Shown: positions 35,666 to 45,088, counted from the first letter of the stretch. The stretch is DNA of 64,000 nucleotides from Thermopolyspora flexuosa (GCF_006716785.1 NZ_VFPQ01000001.1:806001-870000); one strand, 5' to 3'. Numbers and translations are program-made. Notes: generated by a model not told the origin, from the sequence alone.

Positions 35666-36860
35666 TCAGCGGAGCCGCTCGCCCAGCTCGATCACCTCCG
35701 GACGCTTCGGCCATCTGCGGAGCATCCGCAGATGTAGCCCGCCGAGCCGTGCCAGCAGCCGGTGCCGCACCCGTCCGGTGCGCGATCGCCGCCGCCTGCC
35801 CGGCCGCGTCACACGCCTGTCCGGCCTCGCCCGCCTGGAACAGGGCGAACGCGAGGTGATAGAGGTACTCGGCCGCCCACGCCGACTCCCGTGCGTCCCC
35901 AAGCCCGGCGAGCCCGGCGGACAGGTGGCGGATCGCCTCGGCGTTGAGCCGCTCGTCGTCGCGGCCGAGCAGCCGGTACACCCATCCGCGCTCGAGCAGG
36001 TAGAACGGCGCGGAGTAGTAGTAGATCCACGGCGGCGTGTCATCCCGATGGTCCTCGACCGCGGCGGCGAGTTCGGCGGCCTCGGCGAGCAGGCGCTCGG
36101 CCATCGGGTCGCCGATCACCGCGAGGGCGCGCGCCTCCTGGTGGGCGTCGTACGCGCGCTGCCCGATCCACACCGCCGGAGACCGGCGGGCCGCGCGGGA
36201 AAGGCCGGCGGCCGGACCCATCCGGCCGAGCAGGAACGCGAGGTGGCCCTTGAAGCTGAGCACGGTGGCCGCCATCGTCGGGTTCCCGGACTCGGCGGCC
36301 CACTCTGCGGCCCGGTCGAACCACCGCCGCGCCTGCTCGGCGTCACCGGTGCTGGTGTGCAGCCACCCGAGGAACTCCGCCCACTGGGAGGCGACGTCGA
36401 CGAGCGGGAGCCGTACCGGGCCGCGGGCGTCGACGACAAGGCCCTCGATGGTGCCGAGCTGGGCGGCGACCGGTGCGAGCAGCGGACCGGACCCGATGGC
36501 GTCCTCCGCCCGGCGCTGCGCGGCGAGGATCTTCGCGAGCGCGTCCACCACCGCCCCATCGAGGCGGGAAGGACGGCGTACGGCGAGCATGAGGCGTTCC
36601 TCGTCGTCCGGAGTGAGCCCGCCGTCGGACGCGTCGTCCGGCACTCTCCACCGGCCGTCGGGCGGGACGAGGGCGACCGGCTCTCCGTCCGCCCCCAAGG
36701 CCGCGTCGACGCGCTCGGCCAGGTGAGGGGTGGCGCGTTTCCGCCCATTGAGGACCTTGGACAGATACCCGGGGTCGTAATTGATCTGCTGTGCGAGCCG
36801 ACGCAGGGAGATCCCACGCTCACGCATGAGGGCACGCGCACGCTTGCCGAAGGTCTCCAT
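35666..36860 (-). pseudogene. XRE regulator with TPR-like C-terminal region, likely frameshift near the 3' end
   Basis: From ATG 36860 the frame gives METFGKRARALMRERGISLRRLAQQINYDPGYLSKVLNGRKRATP (HTH), then helical repeats up to QACDAAGQAAAIAHRTG. After that the frame becomes Gly/Arg-rich and runs on to 35469 inside the opposite radical SAM gene. A neighbouring frame instead gives VRHRLLARLGGLHLRMLRRWPKRPEVIELGERLR and stops at 35666. This matches the WPEVTELRELLRR ending of the XRE regulator at 29840-31132. One base too many around 35765-35785 explains the switch, giving a 397-residue original. It is either a true mutation or a sequencing error. If the long form is real, the tail is non-native. 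Confidence 0.75.
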
Positions 36861-37612
36861 CCACCTGCCCTGCCTGACGCGGGTGTTGCCCTCCGACCGT
36901 TGCCGATGAGAGGCCAACGGTCAACGGCTCCACCGTAGCCCACGACGTAGCTGCCTGCAGTCAATCGATTACGAACGCGGAATCGGTTCTCCGGCGACGA
37001 CCGCCCGGCGCGCGCACCACCGGCCGAAGCCTCGACCTTCCGCCTGCACCGCCCTCGTGTTTCGACCGCCGCCGATAGGCGGCCGGCGGTCAAAGCGGGA
37101 AAGTTTCATCGGCCCGGCCAATCCACGCCATCGAATTCGCACATGTGGCCGAATGCAACCGGCGATGCGTAGGGCTTCATCCCGGCCACGGCTTCGATGC
37201 CCCTTACGGGCGTTGGATCTGCGTGACGTCGGGCCGTCACCGCCTGATCCCGGATCGTGCCCTTTGTTGAGGCTACGGCCATTGCTGAAACTTTAGGAGA
37301 TCTCCCCCGAATGGGGGTACCAAGATCTGTGGTGGGTCGGCTGGATGAGCAAGATCACTTTCGCGTAAAGGTCATTGCCCGGGTTGATCGCAATGCTTAG
37401 ACTCAAGATTAAAGATCTTGATCAATGGTGCCAACCATGTCGAACGACTTCAGATGGTGCTCTTGGAGCTGTCGGGCAAAAAACCGATCGTCGCCGTATA
37501 AGTCGTTACAAATAAGTCGGTGTGGCACAACCTTATATCGGACGAACATTGTCCTTGCAGGCCATTATGTGTACGGTTGAATTGTAAGGTCAGGCGAACG
37601 CGAGGATTTCGT
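36861..37612. other. divergent intergenic region, AT-rich
   Basis: No supported gene in about 750 bases. The right half is unusually AT-rich for this genome (stretches such as CAAGATTAAAGATCTTG, an inverted repeat, and TTATATCGG). It probably holds promoters for the XRE gene and for the three-gene NB-ARC cassette. A CCCCC-GAAT-GGGGG hairpin occurs near 37305. Confidence 0.45.
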
Positions 37613-37888
37613 ATGGACACACCCCGCGCTTGGGAGGCGAACGCCTCGGCATCCTTCTTACAGCGGCTGGGTAAGTCACCCGAGGAGCTTGGTGTCACGG
37701 GAGGCCGTGACGGCTGTCCCGACATCTGGGAACTGGACAACGGCGACATCGCCGTAATCGGTCGCGACCTCACCGAGGCCTACCGATCCCGGCTGCCCTC
37801 CGGCGTGCACATCGCCGCCGACGAGAGGCTCGTGGTCATGCCGCGCCAGACGATCGTAGCGGCCAAGAGGGATATTCCCGATGCCTAA
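37613..37888 (+). CDS. small protein paired with a DUF6879 protein
   Basis: A 91-residue soluble protein: MDTPRAWEANASASFLQRLGKSPEELGVTGGRDGCPDIWELDNGDIAVIGRDLTEAYRSRLPSG, ending VMPRQTIVAAKRDIPDA. I recognise it as the small companion usually found directly before DUF6879 genes in actinomycetes; its role is unknown. GAGGA precedes the start. Its stop overlaps the next start by eight bases, so the pair is co-translated. Confidence 0.75.
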   Translation: MDTPRAWEANASASFLQRLGKSPEELGVTGGRDGCPDIWELDNGDIAVIGRDLTEAYRSRLPSGVHIAADERLVVMPRQTIVAAKRDIPDA

Positions 37889-38492
37889 GTCACCGGCGCT
37901 CGACAGGTCCCTGGGGTCACGCCTGTCGCTCGACGCCTATCGCCGGGAGTTCCGGACGCGGCAATGGGAGATCCGCGGCCAGGAGTCGTGGAAACTCGAG
38001 CGACAGCAGCATTTCAAGGAGCCGGGTTTTCCCAGTTGGGAGGCGTTCAACCGAGGCGATTGGAGTGAGGCGCTCACTCTGATCGAGGCGGAACGCGACT
38101 ATCTCTACGAGTTCTCCGCACAAGCCGCGCGTCTGGGGATCGACCTTTACCGCGTGCGTGTGGTGGAGGAGCCACTCGATCCCTACCTCCAATGGGAGCT
38201 CCATCTCCTTCGCCTACGTGAAGAATGCGGAGAGCTCATCAGAGTCGTGGGTCCGGAGGACGTCGCGCCGTACGAAAGCGCCGGACGCCTGCCGGAAGTG
38301 GTCACGCTGGGCGACTCCCTCCTTTACGAGGTGCTCTACGACGATGACGGCGTTCTTGACGGCGCCATCAGATACTCCGACCGTGAAACCGTGAACCGCT
38401 GGACCTCGTTCATACGTGATCTCTATGCAAAGGGCGAGGAGCTGCATCTGTACTTCGACCGCAAGATCGCAGCCCTGACCCCGCCGGTCTGA
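37881..38492 (+). CDS. DUF6879-family protein
   Basis: A 203-residue protein with the DUF6879 pattern: FRTRQWEIRGQESWKLERQQHFKEPGFPSWEAFNRGDWSEALTLIEAERDYL near the N-terminus, then GIDLYRVRVVEEPLDPYLQWELHLLRLREECGELIRVV and a C-terminal DSLLYEVLYDDDGVLDGAIRYSD. Function unknown; in actinobacteria these proteins often accompany HTH regulators or HATPases and are suspected to act in signalling or conflict. It overlaps the small gene upstream and is followed 28 bases later by the NB-ARC/TPR gene, so the three form one unit. Confidence 0.85.
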   Translation: MPKSPALDRSLGSRLSLDAYRREFRTRQWEIRGQESWKLERQQHFKEPGFPSWEAFNRGDWSEALTLIEAERDYLYEFSAQAARLGIDLYRVRVVEEPLDPYLQWELHLLRLREECGELIRVVGPEDVAPYESAGRLPEVVTLGDSLLYEVLYDDDGVLDGAIRYSDRETVNRWTSFIRDLYAKGEELHLYFDRKIAALTPPV

Positions 38493-38520
38493 GGAATGCG
38501 GTCACGGAGGAGACCAGGAG

Positions 38521-40938
38521 GTGCGGACAGACGAACGATCCCAGGAAGAACCGGATCGGTCACTTAGCCCGATGACCCGTTCCGAGATGTCGGGATCGGC
38601 GAGCAACGTGGTGCAGGCGGGCACGATCGATGGCGGTATTCACTTTCACCATGCCGGCCCCGCCGTACCGCCGACGCCGCGGCAGCTCCCCGGCGGCGTA
38701 CGAGGTTTCGTCGACCGGTTATCCGAGTCCCGGCGTCTGGATGCGGTGCTGTTTTCCAACACCGCCACGGACCCGCCTTCGGTGTCGCTGGCGGTGATCG
38801 CGGGCACCGCGGGTGTGGGCAAGACGACCTTCGCCCTGCACTGGGCGCATCAGGTAAAGGATTGCTTTCCTGACGGGCAGCTCTATGTGAACCTTCGGGG
38901 CTACGACCCGGGGGAGCCGGTGAGCCCGCAGCAGGCCCTTGGACGATTTCTCGTCGCGCTCGGTGTCTCCCCGCAGGCGATCCCGACCGATGTCGACGCG
39001 GCCGCCGCGCTGTACCGGTCACTGCTCGCTGGACGGCGCATGCTCATCGTGCTGGACAACGCGGCGACCGCTGCGCAGGTCAGGCCACTGCTGCCGGGAG
39101 CGCCGGGCTGCCTCGTCCTGGTGACCAGTCGAAGCCGCCTCTCCAGCCTCGTGGTCCGCGAGGGCGCACACCGGGTCACCTTGGGCGTGCTGCAGGAGGA
39201 CGACGCCGTCGAGCTGCTCCGTGTGGTCACCGCCGGTTATCGCTCCCAGGACGATCCGGCGAAGCTGGCCGAGCTCGCGCGGCTGTGCGCCCGGCTACCG
39301 CTCGCCCTGCGCATAGCCGCCGAGCGGGCCGCCAGCCGGCCGTGGATGCAGCTCGACGAACTCATCGCCGACCTGCGCAGCGAGTCGGGGCGCTGGGACG
39401 CGCTCACCGCCGAGGAGAGCGAAGGGGAGGCGGTGCGAACCGTGTTCGCCTGGTCCTACCGCGCGCTCCCGGCGGACACCGCGCGCCTGTTCCGGCTACT
39501 GGGTTTGCATCCCGGAGCGGAATTCGGCGCTCCCGTCGTCGCCGCCATGGTCGGCACGAGCGTGACCTCGGCCCGACACAAATTGGACACATTGGTCGGA
39601 GCGCATCTGTTGGAAAATCACTCGTCTGGCCGTTATCAGTTCCACGATTTGCTACGCAGTTACGCCACGGATCAGGCCAACCTCGAGGAGACTGCGGAGG
39701 ACCGTCGCGCCCATCTGCGCCGGGCACTGGAGTGGTATCTGCGGACGATGGACGCCGCGCAAGGTTTCCTCAATCCGGGCGAGGCCCATGTTCCGCTTGA
39801 TCCACCGGAACCAGGGTTGGAGCCGCTGCGGTTCGACACCTACCGGGATGCGCTGGAGTGGTACGAGACCGAGCGGCCGAACCTCGTCGCCGCAACGCGG
39901 GCTGCCGCGGCGAACGGAATGCCCGACATCGCATGGAAGCTCGCGGTCGCGCTGCGTGCGGCCTACATGCGCTTCAATCCCTTCGACGACTGGATCACCA
40001 CGTCAACGATCGGCTTGGACGCCGCGAGGCGGCTGGGCGACCGGGAGGCCGAAGCCGAGTTATTGGAAAGCCTGGGCATGGCCTACACCCAGTCGCACCG
40101 GCTGGCGAAAGGGCTCGAATACCACACCGCGGCCCTCGAGCTGCGCCGTGAGCTGGGCAACCGCATGGCCGAAGGGCTGTCCCTGAACGCCATCGGGCTT
40201 ATCCACCTCAGAAGCCGCGATCTGGTGCAGGCGGGCGCCATGTTCGAGAGCGGCATGGCGATCTTCCGAGACCTCGATGAGCCCTTCTGGGCGGCGGTGA
40301 CCGCCGCCAACCTCGCCGAGGTGCGCGCCGAACTCGGCATGCCGGACGAGGCCGAGCCCTTGGTACGGCAGGCGCTGGATCTGTTCGTCGCACGCGGCGA
40401 CCGGGGTGGGGAGGGGAACGCGTTACGCATCCTCTCGCTGATCGCTCGGCAACGCGGCGAACTCGAGAGGGCGCAGGAGCATATCGACCGGGCCGTCGCC
40501 ATCGCACGGGAACATCAGAACGCCGTCTGGGAGGGTTACTGGCTGCTCGAACTCGGCATGGTGCACCTTGCACGCGGCAACGCGCCGGACGCCCTTGTAG
40601 CTCTCCGGCGTTCCGCCCAGCTGCACCGAGAACTCGGAGACCGGGCACGTGAGGCGCAGGCGTGGAACGCGACCGGCCGTGCCTACCGCGAGATGGGACG
40701 GCCGGAGGAGGCGATCGAATTTCATCGGCGTGCCGCGGCCGTGCACAACGAGCTGGGCGACCAATGGCGGCTCGGGGTGGCGTTGGGGGATCTCGCCATC
40801 GCCCAGCACCTCGCGGGCGAGGTGGATGCGGCCGTGGAAAACGGGCGTCGCGCCTTGGAGATACTCGCCTCCTACGAGGATCCGCAGACGCGATCCGTTC
40901 GCTCCCGGGTGGCGGAGCTGCTCGGGGAGGCGTCATAG
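38521..40938 (+). CDS. NB-ARC ATPase with TPR repeats (STAND protein)
   Basis: An 805-residue STAND ATPase. The N-terminus contains NVVQAGTIDGGIHFHH (residues 29-44), a motif seen before NB-ARC modules in actinobacterial signalling proteins. NB-ARC: Walker A GTAGVGKT (95-102), Walker B RRMLIVLDNAA, VTSRSRL, CARLPLALRIAAERAA and MHD-like FHDLLRSYA. The C-terminal half consists of TPRs (for example EYHTAALELRRELGNRMAEGLSLNAIGLIHLRSRDL and EHIDRAVAIAREHQN). There is no SARP DNA-binding domain, unlike AfsR, so it is not a classical antibiotic regulator. GGAGGA nine bases before the GTG supports the start. It should oligomerise on ligand binding; the effector may be the DUF6879 neighbour. Confidence 0.9.
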   Translation: MRTDERSQEEPDRSLSPMTRSEMSGSASNVVQAGTIDGGIHFHHAGPAVPPTPRQLPGGVRGFVDRLSESRRLDAVLFSNTATDPPSVSLAVIAGTAGVGKTTFALHWAHQVKDCFPDGQLYVNLRGYDPGEPVSPQQALGRFLVALGVSPQAIPTDVDAAAALYRSLLAGRRMLIVLDNAATAAQVRPLLPGAPGCLVLVTSRSRLSSLVVREGAHRVTLGVLQEDDAVELLRVVTAGYRSQDDPAKLAELARLCARLPLALRIAAERAASRPWMQLDELIADLRSESGRWDALTAEESEGEAVRTVFAWSYRALPADTARLFRLLGLHPGAEFGAPVVAAMVGTSVTSARHKLDTLVGAHLLENHSSGRYQFHDLLRSYATDQANLEETAEDRRAHLRRALEWYLRTMDAAQGFLNPGEAHVPLDPPEPGLEPLRFDTYRDALEWYETERPNLVAATRAAAANGMPDIAWKLAVALRAAYMRFNPFDDWITTSTIGLDAARRLGDREAEAELLESLGMAYTQSHRLAKGLEYHTAALELRRELGNRMAEGLSLNAIGLIHLRSRDLVQAGAMFESGMAIFRDLDEPFWAAVTAANLAEVRAELGMPDEAEPLVRQALDLFVARGDRGGEGNALRILSLIARQRGELERAQEHIDRAVAIAREHQNAVWEGYWLLELGMVHLARGNAPDALVALRRSAQLHRELGDRAREAQAWNATGRAYREMGRPEEAIEFHRRAAAVHNELGDQWRLGVALGDLAIAQHLAGEVDAAVENGRRALEILASYEDPQTRSVRSRVAELLGEAS

Positions 40939-40993
40939 CCACGGCATGGGCCCGGGGGATGGGTGTGGGCTGTGCGGTACGGCCGTGCCGGGG

Positions 40994-41506
40994 TCACGTG
41001 GACGCGCCGAGGCGGGTCGGGGGTTGGTCGTGGGCTGCGCCGGCGGGTGGGGCAGGGGTGGGGCAGGTCAGGCGGGCCCAGACGATCTTGCCGCCGGTCG
41101 GGGGCCAGCGGACGCCCCAGGCGCGGCTCAGGGACTCGACGAGCCAGAGGCCGCGGCCGCCCTCGTCGAAGAGGTCGACGTCTCGTCGCTTGGGGATCTC
41201 GTAGCGGGGGTCCCAGACCTCGACGACGAGTTCGCCGTCGTCGAGGAACAGGCAGAGGCACACGTGATCGGGGCGGTCGGATGGCTCCGGGGCGTCGCCG
41301 TCGCAGGGCAGTAAGGTTGTCGCCTTTATCGCGTTGGTGAGTATTTCGCTGACGACCACTTCGGCGTCGTCCACGACGGCCGGCACTTCCCATTTCTGCA
41401 TGAGGGTGCGCGTATGGACACGCGCGGTCGCGACCGATGACGTCATCGCCGGGAGGGCGACACAGCTCACGAATTGACCGTTGACGTCCCCACCGAACCC
41501 GTTCAC
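40994..41506 (-). CDS. HATPase-domain regulator (anti-sigma/RsbW-like)
   Basis: A 170-residue GHKL protein. The N box is DDAEVVVSEILTNAIKAT, the G1 region VVEVWDPRYEIPKRR, and the G2 region FDEGGRGLWLVESLSRAWGVRWPPTGGKIVWARL. The N-terminus contains SCVALPAMTSSVATARVHTRTLMQKW, typical of the class. It should act by binding a sigma factor or by phosphorylating a partner. AGGAG seven bases before GTG 41506 supports the start. It is convergent with the NB-ARC gene, so shared function is not implied. Confidence 0.87.
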   Translation of the reverse strand: MNGFGGDVNGQFVSCVALPAMTSSVATARVHTRTLMQKWEVPAVVDDAEVVVSEILTNAIKATTLLPCDGDAPEPSDRPDHVCLCLFLDDGELVVEVWDPRYEIPKRRDVDLFDEGGRGLWLVESLSRAWGVRWPPTGGKIVWARLTCPTPAPPAGAAHDQPPTRLGAST

Positions 41507-42063
41507 GAGATCTCCTACCTGAGACGCCGGGCCGCAACCGGGCCCGGCAACCCGCTGCTCGCGGTCATGCGGCCACTATGGGGTGATCGCCTCTTTTGGT
41601 GGCCCGCTAACCTCGGATCTGGGCCTGCGGATACGAAATTTGGGTAAGTTATCCATACGTCTCAGGAATTGGCGCGCAGGATGAAATGCGGTTTCCGGCC
41701 GCCGCCGGCAATATACGCGCCAGTGGCGCGGATGTTCGGCGTACAGGGCAGGGCATTGTTTTTCAGCGGAAGGTCAGCCGCGGTTGAGCCGTGGGTCCGG
41801 ATGACGAGACAGGCGGTCCACGAAGGTCAAGACTTGGCTTTCATGACGATGCCGCCGGCGCTCGTCGAGCCACCGGCGGAGCGGCCGCGGGGATCGGCGG
41901 CACCGGCTTGTGCCGGGGAAGGCTCCGGCTTGTCTCGGGGAAGACGTGTCGTTTGGGCGAAGGACGCGGTCGGCCGCTCATCGTGACGTGAAGGTCATGC
42001 CGATCTCGACGTGGTCGGCCGGACGACGCTGGGCGGCTCGGGGCGCCGGTCGGCTTCGTTGGG
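41507..42063. other. intergenic region without a clear gene
   Basis: About 560 bases. Some short frames exist but none shows family features or a ribosome binding site. The left part holds the upstream DNA of the HATPase gene, with an AT-rich patch near 41630-41660. I see nothing else that I can support. Confidence 0.5.
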
Positions 42064-42615
42064 TTACCGAGGCGACGCCGCCGCGTCGTACCTCTCCAGG
42101 ACCTGGCGGCAGAAGTGGGCGAGGTTCGGCCGCAACGCCTCGTCGGGCGTGAAGGCCGCCAGTTCCTCTCCCTCGGTCAAGGTCGGCTGCTCGGGCGTCA
42201 GCGGCGTGTGCACCTCGAAGAGCGTCAGCAGTCGGCCGTCGCCGCAGGTGTCCACGAGCCGCCAAAGCGGGCGGGCATCGAACTCGACCAGTCCGAGCTC
42301 CTCCTCGAGCTCGCGTATGAGCGCCTCGGCGGGGGACCCGCCGTCTTCGATCGCGCCGCCGAACAGCGACCAACGGCCTGGATTCGGAATGCCGGGCTTG
42401 TCGTCCCGGAGATGGAGCACGATGCCGGAAGGGCTGATGACCAGGGCCACGGCACCCTCGGCGGTCGCCGCGCGGGCGGCTTCCTCATGTTCCGGCCCAA
42501 GGAAGGGCGGCGGGACAAGGTCCTGCACGGCGTCCTCCGGTCGAAGATCGGCCGAGGGTGTGGCGGTTCGGCTCGGCTGCGCGCCAGGCCGTGGCCTCGC
42601 GAGCAAATCGATCAT
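42064..42615 (-). CDS. Nudix hydrolase
   Basis: A 183-residue Nudix protein. The box FGGAIEDGGSPAEALIRELEEELGL is complete and is preceded by AVALVISPSGIVLHLRDDKPGIPNPGRWSL. The N-terminal 45 residues (MIDLLARPRPGAQPSRTATPS) are variable. The later segment LLTLFEVHTPLTPEQPTLTEGEELAAFTPDEAL is typical of small actinobacterial Nudix enzymes acting on nucleotide-like substrates. ATG 42615 was chosen; the ribosome binding site is weak, and longer frames add unconvincing sequence. Substrate unknown. Confidence 0.82.
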   Translation of the reverse strand: MIDLLARPRPGAQPSRTATPSADLRPEDAVQDLVPPPFLGPEHEEAARAATAEGAVALVISPSGIVLHLRDDKPGIPNPGRWSLFGGAIEDGGSPAEALIRELEEELGLVEFDARPLWRLVDTCGDGRLLTLFEVHTPLTPEQPTLTEGEELAAFTPDEALRPNLAHFCRQVLERYDAAASPR

Positions 42616-42834
42616 CGGCGATAGAACGTCTGGCGCATGTGGCCCGCGCCGTCGGAAGAATGTGAGCTTCTGTCCCGGTATCGCCGCGTTGTATCTCGGG
42701 CCGCGAACCCGGGACGTATGGCCGATGACAGGTGAGTACGGCCCCACCATGTGCCGGGCGGAGGAGTGCGCTGATCGGCCGGGCAGGCCGTCCCGGCGGC
42801 GGGTCCCCGGCACGCGGAGGTCCGGCCGAGGACA

Positions 42835-42868
42835 CGGAAGGCCGCCCCCACGCGGGGACGGCCTTCCG
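42835..42868 (-). terminator. terminator of the sulfurtransferase gene
   Basis: CGGAAGGCCG at 42835-42844 pairs with CGGCCTTCCG at 42859-42868, and the stem extends inward by CCCC/GGGG. It lies 18 bases after the rhodanese stop on the minus strand. Confidence 0.8.
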
Positions 42869-42886
42869 GGTGGATCTAAGTGACGA

Positions 42887-43750
42887 TCAGCCGGTCTCCA
42901 TGGGGAGGGACGGGTCGGACGTCCAGTCGTTCAGGGAGCCGTCGTAGACGGCCACGTCGGTACGGCCGAGCCGGGCGAGGTCGAAGGCGACGAAGGTGGC
43001 GGCGATGCCTCCGCCGCAGTAGGTGATGACGCGCTTGCCCTCGTCGAGGGTGCCCTTCTCGGCGAACAGGTCGCGGACCTCGTCGGTGCCGCGGATGCGG
43101 CCGCTCTCGTCGGCCAGGTCGAGGAACGGGATGTTGACGCTCGACGGGATGCGGCCCCGGCGCGGGTAGGCGTTCGACTCGCCGCGGAAGGTGGCGGGGT
43201 CGAGCGCGTTCACCAGGACGACGTTCTCGTCGTTGATCGCCTTGGCGACGGTGTCACGGTCTGCGAGCAGCTCGGGACGCCGCCGGGCGACGAACGTGGC
43301 CGCGGGGCGGGTCTCCACGCCGCTGCGGGTGGGGTAGCCGGCCGCCTTCCAGGCGGGCAGGCCGCCGTTGAGGACCGACACCGCGTCGAAGCCCTCCAGG
43401 CGGAGGTTCCACCACAGCCGGGTCGCCCACATGTTGGCGCCCTGGTCGTACACGACGACGTGCACGTCCGGGCCGACGCCGAGCGCGCCGATCCGGGCGG
43501 CGAAGGTCTCGCTGTCGAGCACGGTCATCGGCACGGCCGCGTTCGGGTCGGAGAAGTCGTTGAGCAGGTCGGCGAAGACCGCGCCGGGGATGTGCTCCTG
43601 CTCGTACGTGGCGCGACCCGAGGTGAGCCTGTGGTCCGTGCCCTCCGGGTCCATGTGCAGGAACGTGGTGGCGTCGATGATCACAAGCCGCGGATCGTCG
43701 AGCCGGGCGTGCAGCTCCTCGGGCTCGACCAGGAGCGAGGGTACGGTCAA
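42887..43750 (-). CDS. sseA: 3-mercaptopyruvate/thiosulfate sulfurtransferase (tandem rhodanese)
   Basis: A 287-residue two-domain rhodanese. The inactive N-terminal domain has VIIDATTFLHMDPEG and HIPGAVFADLLNDFSDP. The catalytic C-terminal domain has Cys245 in VITYCGGGIAATFVAFDL (CxGGxxA loop). It transfers sulfane sulfur from thiosulfate or mercaptopyruvate to an acceptor, in the cytosol. The start is TTG (TTG-ACC-GTA) with AGAAGTGGG upstream, since no ATG or GTG fits the family N-terminus. It is monocistronic, with its own terminator. The nearest sulfur-type regulator is the CstR-like protein 10 kb away. Confidence 0.9.
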   Translation of the reverse strand: MTVPSLLVEPEELHARLDDPRLVIIDATTFLHMDPEGTDHRLTSGRATYEQEHIPGAVFADLLNDFSDPNAAVPMTVLDSETFAARIGALGVGPDVHVVVYDQGANMWATRLWWNLRLEGFDAVSVLNGGLPAWKAAGYPTRSGVETRPAATFVARRRPELLADRDTVAKAINDENVVLVNALDPATFRGESNAYPRRGRIPSSVNIPFLDLADESGRIRGTDEVRDLFAEKGTLDEGKRVITYCGGGIAATFVAFDLARLGRTDVAVYDGSLNDWTSDPSLPMETG

Positions 43751-44025
43751 TTTCCCACTTCTTTCTGGAACGAACGGTGGTCGGGCGGCCGATCACGGGA
43801 CGTGCTCGGCCCAGCTGGTGCGTGGACGCTAAGGCTGTACCCAGCTAAAACTGTATAACCTACCAATTTGGTGGATATATCGCAGGGGGTGAAAAGCCGC
43901 CTACGCCCTGATCGTATGTGGTGACCTGGACGGCGGGTATGCGAGCCTCCGATCCCGGTCGAGGCGACGCGGCCCCGCGCCGGGGCCGCCGGGCGGCGGT
44001 CTGCCGGGTCCGAGGTGATCTGTGA

Positions 44026-44295
44026 CCATCCGCGGGCCGGTGCCGTCTTCTGGGGCGTGTACGTTTCACCTCGCACGCGGAGGCGATCATCCGCACCGGC
44101 ATCGAAGAGCTGTACCGGGACCACTGGCCCCTGGTGTGCGGTTACCCGCTGCGCCGTACCCGAGACCCCCACCTCGCCGAGGATCTCGCGCAGGAGACCT
44201 TCGTCAAGGCCACCCGTGCGCTGCTCGGCCGGTGCGGCGGGTCACCGGCCGCCTGGCTGCTCAGTCGCGCGGTCCTCGCCAGGCTGTCCGAGGCC
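44026..44295 (+). pseudogene. sigma-70 (ECF) region 2 remnant without start codon
   Basis: The frame encodes HAEAIIRTGIEELYRDHWPL, then VCGYPLRRTRDPHLAEDLAQ, then ETFVKATRALLG and GGSPAAWLL. This is a clear sigma region 2 (YRDHWP, AEDLAQETFVKA, AWLL). But the frame contains no ATG, GTG or TTG before that motif, and after AWLL the rest of a sigma factor (regions 2.4-4) is missing. A GTG at 44022 in another frame would need a frameshift to reach it. It looks like the left part of a decayed ECF sigma factor gene. Confidence 0.6.
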
Positions 44296-44724
44296 ATGAA
44301 CGCGCTCGTCGTCGTGGAGTTCGCCACCCCGCTCGACGCCTCCCGGCTCGCCGATTTCGCGCGCCGGTACGGCTCGTGCCCGGAGCTCGTGGTCTACGAG
44401 AGGCGGCCCCGCGCGACCCCCATCACCTGGGGCGGCCACATGACGCCGAGCACCTCCGAGCCGCGGAGCGGCGCCTGCCACGGGCTCGTGCCGCACGAGC
44501 TGGAGAACTTCCGGCGCTGGACGGCGTCCCTGCGCGAGCACGACGACGCCAACCTGCGCCGGTTCGGCCTCGACCTGAGCAGGCTGCGCGCCGCCGCAAC
44601 CGCGGGCCGGGCGTACGGGTACGTGGACCGGACCGTCTCGGTCGCCCGGGCGCGGAAGATGCTCGACGATCCGTCGGCCGCGACCGTCCGGGTCGTGGAC
44701 GTCGCCTTCGATCTGGAGCTCTGA
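44296..44724 (+). CDS. hypothetical protein after the sigma remnant
   Basis: A 142-residue reading frame from ATG: MNALVVVEFATPLDASRLADFARRYG, then CPELVVYERRPRATPITWGG, a Gly/His-rich middle, then RRFGLDLSRLRAAATAGRAYGYVDRTVSVARARKMLDD and VRVVDVAFDLEL. I do not recognise it. It continues in frame with the sigma-factor remnant, and translation could also start at GTG 44134, which would fuse them. The ribosome binding site is poor (CCGAGG). It may be a real small gene or the degraded right part of the same locus. Confidence 0.5.
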   Translation: MNALVVVEFATPLDASRLADFARRYGSCPELVVYERRPRATPITWGGHMTPSTSEPRSGACHGLVPHELENFRRWTASLREHDDANLRRFGLDLSRLRAAATAGRAYGYVDRTVSVARARKMLDDPSAATVRVVDVAFDLEL

Positions 44725-44763
44725 GCGGCGGCCGCGCCCGAGCACGCCGCCCGGGAACGGCAA

Positions 44764-44798
44764 CGAGGGCCCCGCCATTGGTTGTCGCGAGGCCCTCG
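44764..44798 (+). terminator. stem-loop after the hypothetical gene
   Basis: CGAGGGCC at 44764-44771 pairs perfectly with GGCCCTCG at 44791-44798 around a 19-base loop, 39 bases after the stop. No T run follows. Confidence 0.55.
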
Positions 44799-45088
44799 AC
44801 GCGTGTGCACCGGTGTGCGTGTCGCCTCGCGGCGAAGGCTCAACGCGGCTCCAGCCGAACGGTATTCCGCGAAGGCAAATGGGTGAGGCCCGGGGACACT
44901 GGGCACACCGGCCACGATGTAGAGAACCAACGACGGCGGCCCGATGTTCCCGAGCCGCCATGAATTTTTTGGGCCGCCCGGTACGGCAGGGCCGTCCGGG
45001 CCGTGGGCGGCAGGTTTGCGGGCCGTACCGGGGATAGGGGGAGGGCGCCGAGCCGAGCGCCGGGAGCCGGCGCCGAAAGGAGCCCGAG

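Noticed and set aside
38521-40938. AfsR/SARP antibiotic regulator
   Set aside because: The NB-ARC and TPR parts match, but the N-terminal SARP DNA-binding domain is missing.
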